64,000 nucleotides of DNA from Siphonodentalium dalli (GCA_032622095.1 CP136061.1:126742754-126806753), one strand, 5' to 3'. Shown: positions 20,560 to 33,492, numbered from the stretch's first letter. The notes: generated by a model not told the origin, from the letters alone. Made by a program: numbers and translations.

Positions 20560-20652
20560 TTCATGCTCCAGTTTAGTTCTTCGTATTTTTGAATTTAATA
20601 CCAGACTTGTATTAAATTAAAAAATATGAAGAACCATACTGGAGCATGAAGT
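20560..20652. repeat. Foldback, single copy in window
   Basis: TCATGCTCCAGTTTAGTTCT pairs with AGAACCATACTGGAGCATGA around a ~7-base loop. Arms ~40 bp. Confidence 0.65.
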
Positions 20653-20817
20653 GTTACTAGTTTATAAATGTTATACCCGTGTATGGTCTGTTCCATTCCG
20701 AAATCCCATTATGAAGTCTTGTGTTTTGATTTGTTCTTGTGTTGCTCTGTGTGCTATCATTGACACTTGTCGGAGTATCCTCACCCTTGCATACATGAGT
20801 GTTGCTGTTAATCAGAT

Positions 20818-20905
20818 AATATGGGAGAATCAGATATATAAGAAAATGCAGTGGCACAGGATCTTTAAGGCTGCACCAGCGCAGCTCCCGTCATGAAAGG
20901 GTTAA
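20818..20905. mobile_element. P-family MITE, copy 7 (right end only)
   Basis: AGATATATAAGAAAATGCAG to CATGAAAGGGTTAA. Confidence 0.7.
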
Positions 20906-22317
20906 TATGGTCTTCATATTCCTCGGAAAGACTATGAAGTCATAGACATTACTACTTTGAAGACAAAAAGGGGGGGGGGACTTTTTTCCTCCACATACTG
21001 GCAATATAATGAACATAACCTGTCAAAAACCATTTTTCTCTCATGCTGCTCTTACTTGTCATGATATGGCCTTGTGGCTAAATAAACACTAACTAAATAA
21101 ACAAATACCTTGTAAAAAGAAATGACACCCACTGAAAAGAGTGAATTAATTTTTTTTAAGATGTTCTTTTTGTCGATAATACCGGATGGCTTTATAATGA
21201 CAATACACTCTTACCAAACTCTCTATTAGGTTTGAGTAAATCATAAACAGTGGACATCCATCCTTGCAAAATTGACGAGTATTATCAAGACAAGCGTTTT
21301 CTGATTCTCCTTGCCACAAATGTATTGACGGTGTGAGAGGAAACTTGGACAGCAATCAAATATATCAGTGAAAGTACGGTATGCAAATGTTGTGCATGTC
21401 TATGTGTTATTGGGCGGTTGGAGTGAGTATAGATGTATCATTGTATATATAGTTAGTGGCTACAGAGTGGACATATATTTTGGTCTATCCACCTGCTGTA
21501 TACAATACTGTAGATATATTTCTTAGTACATGTATATATTACAATGTATAGAGGTTTGTTTGGCGAAATTTGTTTTCTCCAAATGCTTGGCTTTTTATCA
21601 GCTCATTCCAGTGAGATATCAATGAATATTTGTTGAATTGAGAGATTTTTAAAAAGAAAATGCTTGCATATTACAGAGATACCTTGCATGAAATACACAA
21701 AATGAATTGCATAATTACTCACACAGAAATAATGACAATATAATATGATACACGTCATTTCAGTTCTATTTATATTGAAGTGACTAGTCATAGATTAATC
21801 TTAAGTTTTTTAACACCGACGACTTGCGATATTGAGTGTCGGCAGGCGGAGCTTATTATTTGTCAGTCAAATCAAATTCCCATGGCAATGTATGCAGAAC
21901 CTGTTTGCAATCACATAGATATTTTGGGATAAATGTTAATTTTATATATTTCCTGGTACAAACATCATGTTCTTGATATTACGTTTATATCCAAGGATTA
22001 TTTTTGGTATATCGTATTAACTTTTGTCTGCTTTTTGTTCTGCTAGAACCAAAAAACTTAAAATGAATGCTAAATAAGTACCTAATTGACTAACAACTAG
22101 TGGGTAATAGTTATCAAAAAATAATTGAAAGGGCATGCATCAAGAATAATGTTTCTGTGTGATATCTACATAAGCTATATTGGCATGATCTGTTAAAATA
22201 TAATTATTATTGAATTGAACTGAAATTGCATCAAGTTATATAAACTAATAGATATTTTGTTTCTCATCTAATAAGTTAGTCACAAGAACTAAAGTCTCAA
22301 CTTCTTTATGTTTTCTT
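20906..22317. other. Intergenic, no gene seen
   Basis: AT-rich, apparently unique sequence with a short G run near 20971. Nothing recognisable. Confidence 0.5.
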
Positions 22318-22318
22318 T

Positions 22319-23375
22319 CAAGCCTGTAAATAGTGTGTCTGTCATTTGCAGAATGAAGTCGCCAGAGGGCGAATTTAGTGACGCTACTCCGCACATCAGG
22401 CTAGCTTCACCAATTTAACCCTCTGGGGACCTCATTCTGCTAATTTGCAGAAGATAAAAGGCAAAATCCAGGTAACTAATGGGTGAACATCACCAACTTC
22501 AACTGGAGAACTTCAATCTGATCATAGGTCTCCCATAGCAGTTTAAGCTCAAGCAGAATGAGGTTCACAGAGTGTGAATTTGGTGATCAGGGACATATCC
22601 AGGCCGTTTTTCATACCGTTTACCGGTTTGGGCGCCCAAACTCCAGACGCCCAAAAAAAAATTTGATAAACAAAAAATAAAAATAATTTTTTATTTTTTT
22701 TTTATATTTCATCTGTGAAAACTTCAAATAGTTTGAGTTCAGGTTTGTTATCATTCAGCCTTCAGACTTCAGTATTTCAATCAAATTAAAGTGAAATTAC
22801 ACAATACAGTACAGGAACAGTGACAATTTGATCAAATCAACCTCGTTATCAGGTGGGATCTCATAACACCAAATGAATAATTAACATGGAGTAATTACTA
22901 ACTTAATAGACATAATTTCTGTACTACTGGTATATTATGTCCGGTACGGTCTCATTTCAAGCAGGATAAGCATAATCCATTGAACCAAAAGATATGACAA
23001 TAACTTATAAGCATTTCCAATCCATACATATATAAAAAATTCCTAAGTTCCGCTTGAGAAACTTGATCAAATTGAACTCTCAGTAAAATTCAAACTACTG
23101 ACTCCCGAGAGCCCCAGATTAGCTATCAATGCATTGGATTTCCAAAAAATTTCCAGGGGAGAACGCCCAGACCCCCCACCATCAACAGGGGGATACCCCC
23201 TCCCTCACCTCCCTCGCTCAAGTCTTCGGGATATGCCTTCGGCATATCATTGCCCAAAAACAGGTGTCCCCAAAGAATCCCTGGATCCTTCACTGGTGAT
23301 TCTAGCCTGCCATGTGGGATAGCATCACTAAATTCACCCTCTGGGAACCTCATTCTGCAAATGACAGACATATTA
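22319..23375. mobile_element. E-family element split by a hAT-like insertion
   Basis: The left part (22319-22587) and right part (23293-23375) together make one full E copy. Between them 22588-23292 is foreign. Confidence 0.75.
22588..23292. mobile_element. hAT-like insertion, 705 bp
   Basis: Flanked by TTGGTGAT at 22580-22587 and CTGGTGAT at 23293-23300 (7 of 8 match). The left end CAGGGACATATCCAGGCC and the complement of the right end (GTGAAGGATCCAGGG) are weakly inverted. 8-bp duplications and CAGGG starts are usual for hAT elements (established), so the assignment is inference. No transposase frame. Confidence 0.5.
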
Positions 23376-23486
23376 TTTGCAGCCTTGCTTTCTTTAATAG
23401 ATTATAAGTATGGCCTCATATCAAAATACCAGCCTGCTTCTTCACACTGGTGACTCAATACTCTGCAGGTTCCAATGCACTACATT

Positions 23487-23624
23487 TACAGTAATGCCCT
23501 AAATAATCGACTCCTTAACCACAGCAGAATTATGGGTAATTTTTCAGGATTTAGTCGGAAATATGGATATTTCCGACTAAATCCTGAAAAATTACCCAAA
23601 GTTCTGATTTAGGGCATTACTGTA
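23487..23624. mobile_element. M-family foldback, copy 5 (loop deleted)
   Basis: TACAGTAATGCCC to GGGCATTACTGTA. The arms meet at GGAAATATGGATATTTCC, so the inner GGCTTGTTGCC part is missing. Confidence 0.85.
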
Positions 23625-23834
23625 GTTTATCTTACAATCACCTTATTTTTTCCTCAAATACACGCGGAAATGACGTGGGCGGTTTCCAATTCCGTATCCT
23701 GGATGGCAACAAGCCGTATCCTTGATGGCAACAGTGAATGCATGTAGCCTGTGGGGAAACTTGTTTCTAAAAACTTTGATTTACACGGGTAATTGGCATA
23801 AATTATTGATATTCTGTTTATATACAGCATTGGA

Positions 23835-24335
23835 CATATATAGAGGATATCTAATGAGTTGCAATTCTTTGTGAAATTTATTAACCGAGGACACTAAATT
23901 CGATTCGAGCTGAGCTTTAGCAAGTCTTGAATCAAATTTAGAGGACAAGTACAATAAATTTTGTATAGAATTGCGATGAATTTGAGATCCATTTTATCAT
24001 ATAATCACATTTTAGCAACGAAAAACGATCTCGAAAGGGCTGGGATTAAAACAAATGAATATTGATCTCCTTATCACAACCAAAGGGGAAGTAAAGACAC
24101 CTTCAAGAAAACATATAGTTCCATTTTAAATGTGTCTTTTCGTGTTGACAGAATTGTTAAACCACCCTTATCACCCATGTTTATCTCAGTCAACACTAAA
24201 TAACCCAACACAAATCGTATATCATAATTATAGCCCAATTAAAATAATAGTAAAGTTCTGGCATTGACATTGATTGACATCATTGTGATGAGCTCTTGCA
24301 TCACTGCGCATGCCAATATTACACATGTGTCTTAC
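23835..24335. repeat. R dispersed repeat, copy 1
   Basis: Shares ATAGAGGAT.TCTAATGAGT, CAACCAAAGGGGAAGTAAAG and CAGTCAACACTAAATAACCC with 36985-37385 and 37595-38045. ~400-450 bp, type unknown. Confidence 0.7.
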
Positions 24336-24648
24336 TAAAAAATATGAGGCTGGGTATAGGGGCTAAGTGTTTGATAAACATAATTATGTAATTTCAAATC
24401 AACTGATATATTTCCGATAGCACTGATGAAAAACACTTGAAAATCAGTTGCAATCTACAAAAATAGAAATGTTTTTATTCAGCTCTTATGCCTTCTCTGG
24501 GCAGCAATGGACTTGTCCAGGTGGACTCGTCGATATACGGCACAGAGAAGGTAGCTCGACCTCAATACAGATCTCAGAAACCCACATGGTGGTAAAAACC
24601 TATAATTATTTTACACCAATTCGAGTGAAGGACATCTATTCTACCCAA

Positions 24649-24879
24649 TCACAATCGGTGAATTATATGTTGCTGTTTACCACACGATGAACAGAAGACG
24701 GGATTACTTTGCGCTGACTTTTTCTCAATAAGCGATGACATAAATTCTGTCAGCTTCAGTTGATGCCTCAATTCTATTAAAGTGATGTGAAACTCTCCAG
24801 TAGGGCGATCAAATAGAAGTGGAGAATAATCTTGCTCAAAGTAGTAATTTTTACAAATATTATATCCAATTGACAACAA
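24649..24879 (-). CDS. Unassigned small ORF, 76 codons, doubtful
   Basis: The minus-strand ORF begins MLSIGYNICKNYYFEQDYSP and ends with a Cys pair (CSSCGKQ). Its composition looks more protein-like than neighbouring chance ORFs. A minus-strand AATAAA lies about 180 bp beyond its stop, near 24470. I recognise no family, see no convincing splice partner, and a chance ORF or the tail of an unknown exon are equally possible. Confidence 0.15.
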   Translation of the reverse strand: MLSIGYNICKNYYFEQDYSPLLFDRPTGEFHITLIELRHQLKLTEFMSSLIEKKSAQSNPVFCSSCGKQQHIIHRL

Positions 24880-25216
24880 ACACCGTCATTCTTATATATT
24901 AATTAAATACAATGACTTTCGATAGCGAAATCGTTTTTGTTAGCTTATCACAGATAGTTGCGTCCTGAATCGAGAAGTAAATATTTACAATTGCACGTTG
25001 TTCAGATGATGTTTTCTATGTAGTGGTAAGGTCGATTTGTTTGAAATTTTCGGTGATGTTACTAGAATGCTATATTCCTTCAGTTGGCATAGTACCGGAA
25101 TACTAACTTATTAGTTTCACGCACCGGAATAAGTACATAATATGTCTTTAACAATTTTATATCTATTTTAAATCTCAATTATGGCACTTATTGTATCAAT
25201 TAAAGTCATAGTCAAG
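24880..25216. other. Intergenic, no gene seen
   Basis: AT-rich, unassigned. Confidence 0.5.
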
Positions 25217-25415
25217 TCAAGAATGTGGAATAAATACAGAACACAACTTGCATCAGAATTTCCATTTTTTAATCGAAATCGTTGACGTGATGCATAGTCA
25301 CATTTCGCACAAGCTTTGACTCTCATGAATTGAATCCTTGCAGCTTCCGCAACTCATTCGACAGAATATTCTTAATTATGACACATGTTGTGTGTGTTCT
25401 GTCTATATATTTAAA
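25217..25415. mobile_element. H-family foldback, copy 3 (inverted)
   Basis: ATACAGAACACAACTTGCAT to GTGTGTTCTGTCTATATATT. Diverged palindrome. Confidence 0.6.
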
Positions 25416-25902
25416 GACATATTGTGGACTTATTTCATTGAATAAAACCAATAAGTTGGTATCCAAACACTATCCCATTAGAAGAGTGTAGCAATGACCT
25501 AAGTTAGTTGACAATTCCAACCATATAGACTACCATTTCAGAGACCACAATGGTTTAACTACTCACAAATGTAAATATTTATTTATTTGGGATGCGTTAT
25601 TTGGCATAAACATTATGACAGAAATTGTGCCAATAGTAGTCACTGTTTAATTCGTTGTTAACAATGACGCTGATTCTGACTGTTTTGATATCAAATTTAT
25701 GAAAATAAGTTATTTTGGCATGATTCCGTGGGCAAGAGTTCTATTGCCATATTTAGCATAAATTGCTAAGAGGATGACAAGAACATAAAGACCAACCTTT
25801 CTCAAGCATAATTACAATGTAACTTATATGTGCGTTCAACTGGCATCTATTTAATCGTCAATTTTGACAATTCACTGGGTTGCAAAATAGGAAGAAGCTT
25901 TG

Positions 25903-26615
25903 TTAGCCCCTTTCTATACTAAATGGATTCTCCCATTCAGTTATAAAAGTATACATTGGAATGGTCTATTATCACCTGGAGGGGTGCTCCTGTAATTTAA
26001 GCAGACGACAGACAGACAAAAAGATAATACAGTGCAGAAGGATTTCAATTGGTGGTTGTTTGTTGAACTTACTAGAGACCTTTCGCAAAATCACTATTAC
26101 GATTACGGATAGGATATATTGTCCCAGTAAGGTGGACACCATCACAATGATGTTGCATATGATGGTTAATTGGTGAGACGGCATATGCCAAACTCAGTCA
26201 GAGATATATCTGATGGAAAATGCAATGTATGTCTCTTTCAGACCCCATGTTCTTATCCGTGTGTTATAACACCACACGGGTAATGTTAGAGCGTCCCCAA
26301 AGCGTGACCGGTGGCACATCCTTGAGGCATCACATAATTAAACTTTGTGGGGTATATGTTGTCTCAAATAAGAACCCCTGTGCGTAAAGATCAAATTTTT
26401 GGCGGTATACCGGCAGGATATTGTCCATATCCGTAATCGTGATTTTGCGAAAGTTCTCTATTATCAAAACAGTTCCCACCAATAGAAATCCTTCTGCACT
26501 TGTATTATCTTTTCATTTGTCTGTCACCTGCTTAAATTACCTGAGCACCCACCCAGGTGAATAACAGAACAAAGGGAACTACTCATCATTGAGTGTTTAA
26601 TAAAGAAAAGGTTAA
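25903..26615. mobile_element. T-family element, copy 2 (713 bp, extended foldback)
   Basis: Starts AGCCCCTTTCTATACTAAAT and ends AAAGAAAAGGTTAA. The inside is a long imperfect inverted repeat: GACCTTTCGCAAAATCACTA (26088) opposes GTAATCGTGATTTTGCGAAA (about 26432). A small palindrome, GTGTGTTATAACACCACACG, sits in the middle. Largest member of T in the window. Confidence 0.7.
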
Positions 26616-27229
26616 TAAAGGGAACTTTCCTCAATCCTGATATTTAGATGCATAATCTTATTTTGATAGTGAGTTGTCCATCCTGATAAAATGATATATT
26701 AATGTTCACACATATTTTATTTTGTCAAATTATTGTTTGATTCAACACCTGCTGGATCACAAAATAATGGTTTTAATTCTTACAGATATTTATAAAATGA
26801 ACACTTATTGCGCACGCATTAATGTTAGGTCCAGACTGATCATAAGTACTGGTATTTTGCAAATTTCACCTGGATTGTTTAAGGTCTTGCCATGCGGTGT
26901 GAAACAAGTGGAAATTGGCCACTTATAACACAGAGGAAATACAATAAGTGCTTACAGCTGGCATGCCTTGCTTGCAATATTGTTATTGGAGGCTTTATTG
27001 ATATGGTTCATTAAATTCACAGAAATTGTTTAGTTATTTCTCAACATCAATTACAACAATGCTCCAAAAATAGGGACCGAAAAAATAATTAATTAGTGGA
27101 TACAATCTCTTGAATTTAAAAAAATCTAACTTCCATGGGCGAGAATAAATGTTGGCATTTGAAATCATTCACTCATTGTCATGAATATTCAGGTTCCAAA
27201 ATTAAATACTCATCTCTTCGTTTGAGTTT
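26616..27229. other. Intergenic, no gene seen
   Basis: AT-rich, unassigned. Confidence 0.5.
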
Positions 27230-27446
27230 TTCAGTAATGCCCTAAATAATCAACACCTTAACCACAGCAGAATTATGGGTAATTTTTCATGATTTAGTCG
27301 GAAATATGGCTTGTTACCATTCATTGGGAAGCTCTCTCTGAGAGCTTTCCGATGAATGGCAACAAGCCATATTTCCGACTAAATCCTGAAAAATGTCCCA
27401 TAATTCTGCTGTGGTTAAGGAGTTGATTATTTAGGGCACTACAGTA
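27230..27446. mobile_element. M-family foldback MITE, copy 6
   Basis: TTCAGTAATGCCCTAAATAA to GGGCACTACAGTA. Both arms complete. Confidence 0.88.
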
Positions 27447-27896
27447 TGTGTCCACTTTCATTTCTTTTGATATGTTTTTTTCTGTTTGAATCACTGTTTT
27501 TCATTCATTATTTAACCACCATTCCTTGAGATCCTAGGGTTTATAGTATTAAAGAGATTCAAAGCGTTCGCAGTGAGCAGATGTGCACAAATACAAAGTC
27601 TGTAAACCGTGATAATCAACACGAAAAGACCGACCATACTTGTTCTTATTTTCATTATTAATAAATTTCCAACATCAGTCCTATAAACAAACACTGATGG
27701 AATGGCTATTGTGATTGCAAATTTTTTTGAAATTTTTCTCACATATCCAAATCGAAGGCCTTTGCGTCTCTTTAAAAATTGGTCTTGTGTGAACATGTCA
27801 TCTTGTTATCCTGAGGAGAATATGTCTCTTTCATGTTGTCAACAATTTGCTCCTGTTTTCCCTGTACTGCTATCTATTGAGGACACTATCATATTT

Positions 27897-28145
27897 TTAA
27901 CCCTTTCATTAATATATGGAATCTTCCATTTATATAAAAAATTATACATTGGAATGGTCTATATTCATTTGGTCAGGTGTTTGTATAATACAATTGCAGA
28001 AGACATACCTTTCCTATTCAGTCCATTTGGAGGGAATGTTCACTCAATTAGTTCAACAAATGTCCTTAGGCCATTTGTTGAACTTATTATCTGAACATTC
28101 TTCAAGTGGACTACTCACCAGTTTTAAGTATTTAGTCATCAAATA
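27897..28145. mobile_element. T-family TTAA MITE, copy 3
   Basis: TTAACCCTTTCATTAATATA, then TTATACATTGGAATGGTCTA. The inner inverted GTTCAACAAATG.../...CATTTGTTGAAC pair is clear; the right end is decayed. 27447-27896 shows no gene. Confidence 0.65.
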
Positions 28146-28299
28146 GTTACAAATGGCGTGAAATTTCTATAAATATATAGTTACTCAACTCAGTTCAACT
28201 CAGAAAATTTATAAAAATTGGCTGGAACCATGATTGCATTTTATATGCTCATCCTTTGACATTAAATTCCTTTCAATAGAGAGGTTTTAGATCAAGAAC

Positions 28300-28500
28300 T
28301 TAACCCTGGAGCTTCCTGAAATTTTGCGAAAACCCTGTGCCAATGCATTCTCTTATATATGCGAGTCTCTGAGAGACTCAAATGCTCTGCCAGAAGATAT
28401 TTAATGCTGCACCAGCACAGCTACCGTCATGAATGGCAGCTCCTGAAGTTTTTGAAGTTTTTACCAAAAATTCAGGAAGCTCCAGTCATGGAAGCGTTAA
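28300..28500. mobile_element. P-family TTAA MITE, copy 8 (rearranged)
   Basis: TTAACCCTGGAGCTTCCTGA to CATGGAAGCGTTAA, with internal parts deleted and re-ordered. Confidence 0.7.
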
Positions 28501-28741
28501 CTTTAGAAACTGGATTGCTTCATTGAAGAATGTGATACATTTTTTATCTGTATAGCATGACCTTTCTGATTCCCAAGAAAAATATGTCTGCCTTGAAGCA
28601 TTCCTCCGTATTGATGTGTTATCATTGCTCGGAATTTCAGGATATAATTGTTATTTATACAATTCGCAATACTATAGTCATGAACTCAGTGTCTCAATGA
28701 ACTGAGTTGTGTCATTTCTAAGTGCTTTCAAGTTATACATG

Positions 28742-28915
28742 TACAGTAATATCCTAAATAATTGACTCCTTAACCACAGCAGAATTATGGGTAATTTTTC
28801 AGGATTTAGTCGGAAATATGGCTTGTTGCCAACAAGCCATATTTCCAACTAAATCCTGAAAAATTACCCATAATTCTGCTGTGATTGAGGAGTCGATTAT
28901 TAAGGGCATTACTGT
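28742..28915. mobile_element. M-family foldback, copy 7 (loop shortened)
   Basis: TACAGTAATATCC to GGGCATTACTGT. The arms turn at GGCTTGTTGCCAACAAGCC. Confidence 0.88.
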
Positions 28916-30016
28916 GCCTTCATGTATACCCTTCAGAGAAATACTCCTATATTTCCCAGTATTCTTTACATGAGAAAGGGCACAAAACCTGAATGCACTG
29001 ATTTTACGAGTGTTTTTTCATGATGGGTGAATATGAAATTCATCTTTAAAAATGATTGCGATTGAACTAACATTCCCTGCCCTGTACTCGATTGGGAACA
29101 AGTCATTTCCCCAGATAATATAATTCCTAGTTGACATTTAAAATATATATGTATTTATTTAGAGAAAAATATATTAATTTATTGTTTGTATCTGAATGCA
29201 TATTCTATTCTATTCTATTCGATTCTATTTCTCTGAAATAATTTTATTTTGTTATTTTCTGTGCAATATCCAATGGATATGTAAATGCCCAAATGTATTA
29301 GACTATATGATGCTTTGAAGTTATAACAGGGATTTAGTTGGTACTAGTCTGGTTTTACTTTTGATAATTGGGAGGTTCAGATGCATGTACATGTAGCATC
29401 TGACAAGTGTTGCTATGGAGCTTTCCACAATATTCATTAGCGGGAGTAGCTTACAGTTGCTAGGAGATAAGTCATCTGAAGAAACAGTTTAATTAGTTTT
29501 AGAGCTCTGCTGACTTGCAATAATACAGCCGGGATCGTACTTTTTATCTCTTTAATTGTGAAATATACGACGACTGTCACACAAAATGAAAAACAGTGTT
29601 ATTATCATTGATGAATTTCCAATTATTGCATAAATCAAAATTTCAGTACATTATGATTTGACAACAAAAAAGTTTGTTTGATAGTTGGCATTTTAACATT
29701 GAAAGTATGCGCAGATATAAAACACAAGAACAAAGAATCCTCAATGCCGTGAGCATCGCTGATTGATAGAAAATAATATTTTATTGACAGCTGTGGAAAA
29801 GTCCATTGCCTACAGAAGGTGTTTGTGTCACATGATATTGATGCCTACACATCAATCAATTCAGGTTGAGGCTCATTTAGCCAGGCAGTTAAATCTGACT
29901 ACCCCATCTCCAGATCTCAGTGACCGTAATGAATAAATCCCCTGAAAGGTCTTTCAAGATGGTACACCATCAATACATATCCCCATGAAATACATCCATT
30001 TTGTTTGTCAGTGCAA
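28916..30016. other. Intergenic, no gene seen
   Basis: AT-rich, with a (TATTC)n-like run at 29200-29230. Nothing else recognised. Confidence 0.5.
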
Positions 30017-30017
30017 T

Positions 30018-30276
30018 TAAAGGGGTACTGTACACTAAATCCGGCCATTTATAGGAATATCTCCTATTATACTCAACAGAATATATGCAACAAATGAATG
30101 AACTTGAGCCATGGATGAGTGAAAAATACACTCATTTATTTTATGAACGATGTTGTTTGCATCGTTCATAGAGCACATGAGTGTATTTTGCACTCTTCCA
30201 TGGCTCAAATGCATTTATTTGTTCCATAAATTCTGTTGAGTATAATAGGAGATAGATATAGTGTACAGTACCCCTC
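30018..30276. repeat. K-family foldback, full copy (~259 bp)
   Basis: AAAGGGGTACTGTACACTAA pairs with GTGTACAGTACCCCT. The centre is GAACGATGTTGTTTGCATCG. The element at 948-1096 is one arm of this. Confidence 0.8.
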
Positions 30277-30531
30277 CAGAGTGATGAAAATATACCTGTT
30301 GAAATTTTTGCACCAGTAGAAACTTTATATCATTCCAACAAGAAACATTTCTTAGAATTCTATGCGTTTACATGCACCTCAACCTCTCTATATTTAGGCC
30401 TTTATTGTGAGTCCCATTGTCATTATTTTTCAAACAACACAACTGAATCTATCCTCTGAATTATTAGGTTGACTTTAATGAGGATTTAAACTCCTTCAGC
30501 TCAATTGACACCTTGATTTCAACATGCCAGA

Positions 30532-30755
30532 TACAGTAATGCCCAAAATAATCGACTCCTTAACAACCACAGCAGAATTATGGGTAACTTTTCAGGATTT
30601 AGCCGGAAATATGGCTTGTTGCCATTCAGCGGAAAGCTCTCACTGAGAGCTTTCCGATGAATGGCAACAAGCCATATTTCCGACTAAATCCTGAAAAGTT
30701 ACCCATAATTCTGCTGTGGTTAAGGAGCCAATTATATATATAGGGCATAACTGTA
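30532..30755. mobile_element. M-family foldback MITE, copy 8
   Basis: TACAGTAATGCCCAAAATAA to GGGCATAACTGTA. Both arms complete. Confidence 0.9.
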
Positions 30756-30839
30756 GAACAATCTTTGTGATTAAATCTACATGTTATCGATTGGATGAGC
30801 CAATGAATAGATTGTTCATCTTTGTTCCTTTGATTTCTA

Positions 30840-31090
30840 GATGAAATTTATCCCATTGACTTCTAAAGGTGTTCATTGGAATTATCTCTTTTTCATTGTG
30901 GAAATTTTGTAATAATATAAGCACATATCAGGCAGAGAAATATTCAATGGATACCACCAATCCATTCCTTTCTTTGTAGGGATATTGAGATAATAATTTC
31001 AACTAACAGTCAAGTTTATTATCTGAACATCCCTACAAATGAATTGATGAAATCAAGTAACTACCCATTAGATAGTATCCATGTAGCAAA
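30840..31090. repeat. Diverged T-family-like segment
   Basis: GTTCATTGGAATTATCTC, GTTTATTATCTGAACATCCC and AAGTAACTACCCATTAGATA resemble the T family. Ends decayed. Confidence 0.4.
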
Positions 31091-31092
31091 GC

Positions 31093-31272
31093 GGGAGCCT
31101 GGCATATCTAAGAGAAAACATTGGCCTAACAATATTTACCTTGACCTTGTAAGCCAGTGCATTCTAGTGTATATGCAAAGCTCCCTATGGGAGACTCGCA
31201 TATATAAGAGAATGCACTTGGCACAGGTTCTTTAATGCTGCAGCAGCGCAGCTCCCGTCATGAAAGCTTTAA
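31093..31272. mobile_element. P-family MITE, copy 9 (left truncated)
   Basis: GGGAGCCTGGCATATCTAAG to CATGAAAGCTTTAA. Confidence 0.75.
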
Positions 31273-32118
31273 ATTTTGTTGTCAAGCCCCAGATGTCAAT
31301 TGAGTCTGATCAGTTTGAGTATTCAAATATTCAAAAGCGAAATCCGACTGAGTTAATTCCACATTTTCTGTGACTTTCTGTGCACATTCATGGTATATAT
31401 TTAGTTAAAACATGTTTTTATTTATGTTGATATGAGCAGTGAGGAGGTATTTCAGCCTTCCTTGCTTCTACTTAAATTATTTTATCTCTTAGAGTATAGA
31501 CTGGTCTGCAAGGTTTGATAGTATTCTCTTCACCATATTTTATTCTTAATTTGTAATGTGAATCAGTGTTCAATGGAATATCCATAAACAAATAAAACTC
31601 TACGTCTAAAGCAACCAACAACTAATGAACACCTGGATTTTGCTGAGGTTCAATTGTCAAATGATCATCAAGTTATCATTCTCAACTATCATTTTTATCT
31701 GTTTTTTTTATAAAAATTATATCAAACATGAGCTACTTTTGCATCAGAATAACACTGTGTGTTGTTCGTTTTGACTAATTCCAAGAGATTAAATCTTGCA
31801 GATCATTTGTAATACTGTTCTGAAATTATTAGTTTTGGGTCACAAATATCTAACTTGTAACACACTTTAATGAAATTTAGGGAAACCATTGTTTTCTCCA
31901 CATCACTATTATCAGTTAAAGCGGCTATTAGAATGTCTCGTAGATAAAAATATAGTCAATTCATTTCATAGAGATGGTACCAGGAAAAAAAATATATATT
32001 TTGCTTGAAACTCATTATACCTGCAAAAGAGAGATAAAGTGTTTTTATTGCTCAAGTTCTCAACTCTTTTGAAGCCATCCTTGCCATGGTAACTAGTTTA
32101 CCTGTGATGTAGTGTATT
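31273..32118. other. Intergenic, no gene seen
   Basis: AT-rich, unassigned. Confidence 0.5.
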
Positions 32119-32382
32119 TTAACCCTACCATGACTGCAGCTTCCTGAAATTTTGCGAAAACCCTGTGCCAATGCATTATCTTATATATGCGAGTCTCCGT
32201 CAGGGAGCCTTGCATATATAAGAGAATACATTGGCCTAACAATATTTACCTTGACCTTCTTAAGCCAGTGCATTCTCTTATATATGCGAGGTTCCCTGTG
32301 GATGACTCGCATATATAAGAGAATACATTGGCACATGATCTTTAATGCTGCACCAGTACAGCTCCCGTAATGAAAGGGTTAA
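32119..32382. mobile_element. P-family TTAA MITE, copy 10 (full)
   Basis: TTAACCCTACCATGACTGCA to AATGAAAGGGTTAA. Both hairpins present. Confidence 0.82.
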
Positions 32383-32385
32383 AAG

Positions 32386-32494
32386 ATTATCTTATATATG
32401 CGAGGTTTCCTATGGGAGACACATATATAAGAGAATATATTGGCACATGATCTTTAATGCTGCACCAGCACAGCTCCCGTAATTAAAGGGTTAA
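32386..32494. mobile_element. P-family MITE, partial tandem copy 11
   Basis: Directly follows copy 10 and repeats its right half (TTATATATGCGAGGTTTCCT to AATTAAAGGGTTAA). Confidence 0.78.
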
Positions 32495-32660
32495 AAGAGA
32501 CAAGTTAATATGTATTTAATTCTATCAGTAGAGTCGCCATGGCAAGTCAATTTCCATTTAAAAGTCGATATCAATTTAAAATGTTGCAAATCCTCACACG
32601 GTATATTACCTGAGTGCCTGAATATCATCTGCAAACACTTCAATAAGTGCATAATATGTG

Positions 32661-32928
32661 TTGAAATCCCTTTTATGACGGGAGCTGCGCTGGTGCAGCA
32701 TTAAATATCCTATGCCAGTTCATTCTCTTATATATGCGAGTCTCCCATAGGGAGCCTTGCATATACATATGAGAATGCATTGCCTTACAATGTCAAGGTA
32801 AATGTTGTTAGGCCAATCTATTCTCTCATATATGCGAGGTTCCATATGGGATACTCGCATCTATAAGAGAATGCATTAGCACAGGGTTTTTGCAAAATTT
32901 CAGTAGGGTCCTGTCATGGAAGGGTTAA
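32661..32928. mobile_element. P-family MITE, copy 12
   Basis: CCCTTTTATGACGGGAGCTG to CATGGAAGGGTTAA. The left TTAA is mutated (TTGA). Confidence 0.8.
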
Positions 32929-33233
32929 AAAAAGAGTGAATTAAGGATATACAATGATAATCTATCAACGTGTTTGTTAGGATCCAGAAGATCAACTATT
33001 TTCAACCAATGAAATGAATCGACTATGTTATTGAACCATATATAATCTCATTCACTAAGATGTATTCCTCCATGTTTTAACTGTGTTACAGTACTGATGT
33101 TTAGGTCAGAGGTAATGTAGAGCATTTGCAGTGATCTAATTTGCTCTAATAATAAAAATAAACCTTATAATATCATGTTGGAAATTTACCAGTTGGTGGT
33201 ATGGCATCAGATTTACATTTTTTTTTTTTAGCT

Positions 33234-33290
33234 GGAAATAGTGTGTCTGACATTTGCAGAATGATGTCTCCAGAGGACAAGTGTTAGCCA
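33234..33290. mobile_element. E-family end fragment
   Basis: GGAAATAGTGTGTCTGACAT then TTGCAGAATGATGTCTCCAG. Broken off after ~55 bp. Confidence 0.55.
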
Positions 33291-33492
33291 CTTAGATGAA
33301 CCTCCTCCACCTTCATTTGAATGGGTGTTCAGTTACTATAAGCAGAAAACAGGCAGACAAAACTCTTTACGATTCATTCGTATATAATTTTAAGAAACAG
33401 GATGTTTAATTCAATTTATTAGCCGAACAGCCGAATAACTCTAAAAATTAATCAAGTAGCTACTGATTAACAAGTATTTAGGTACCAAGTGG

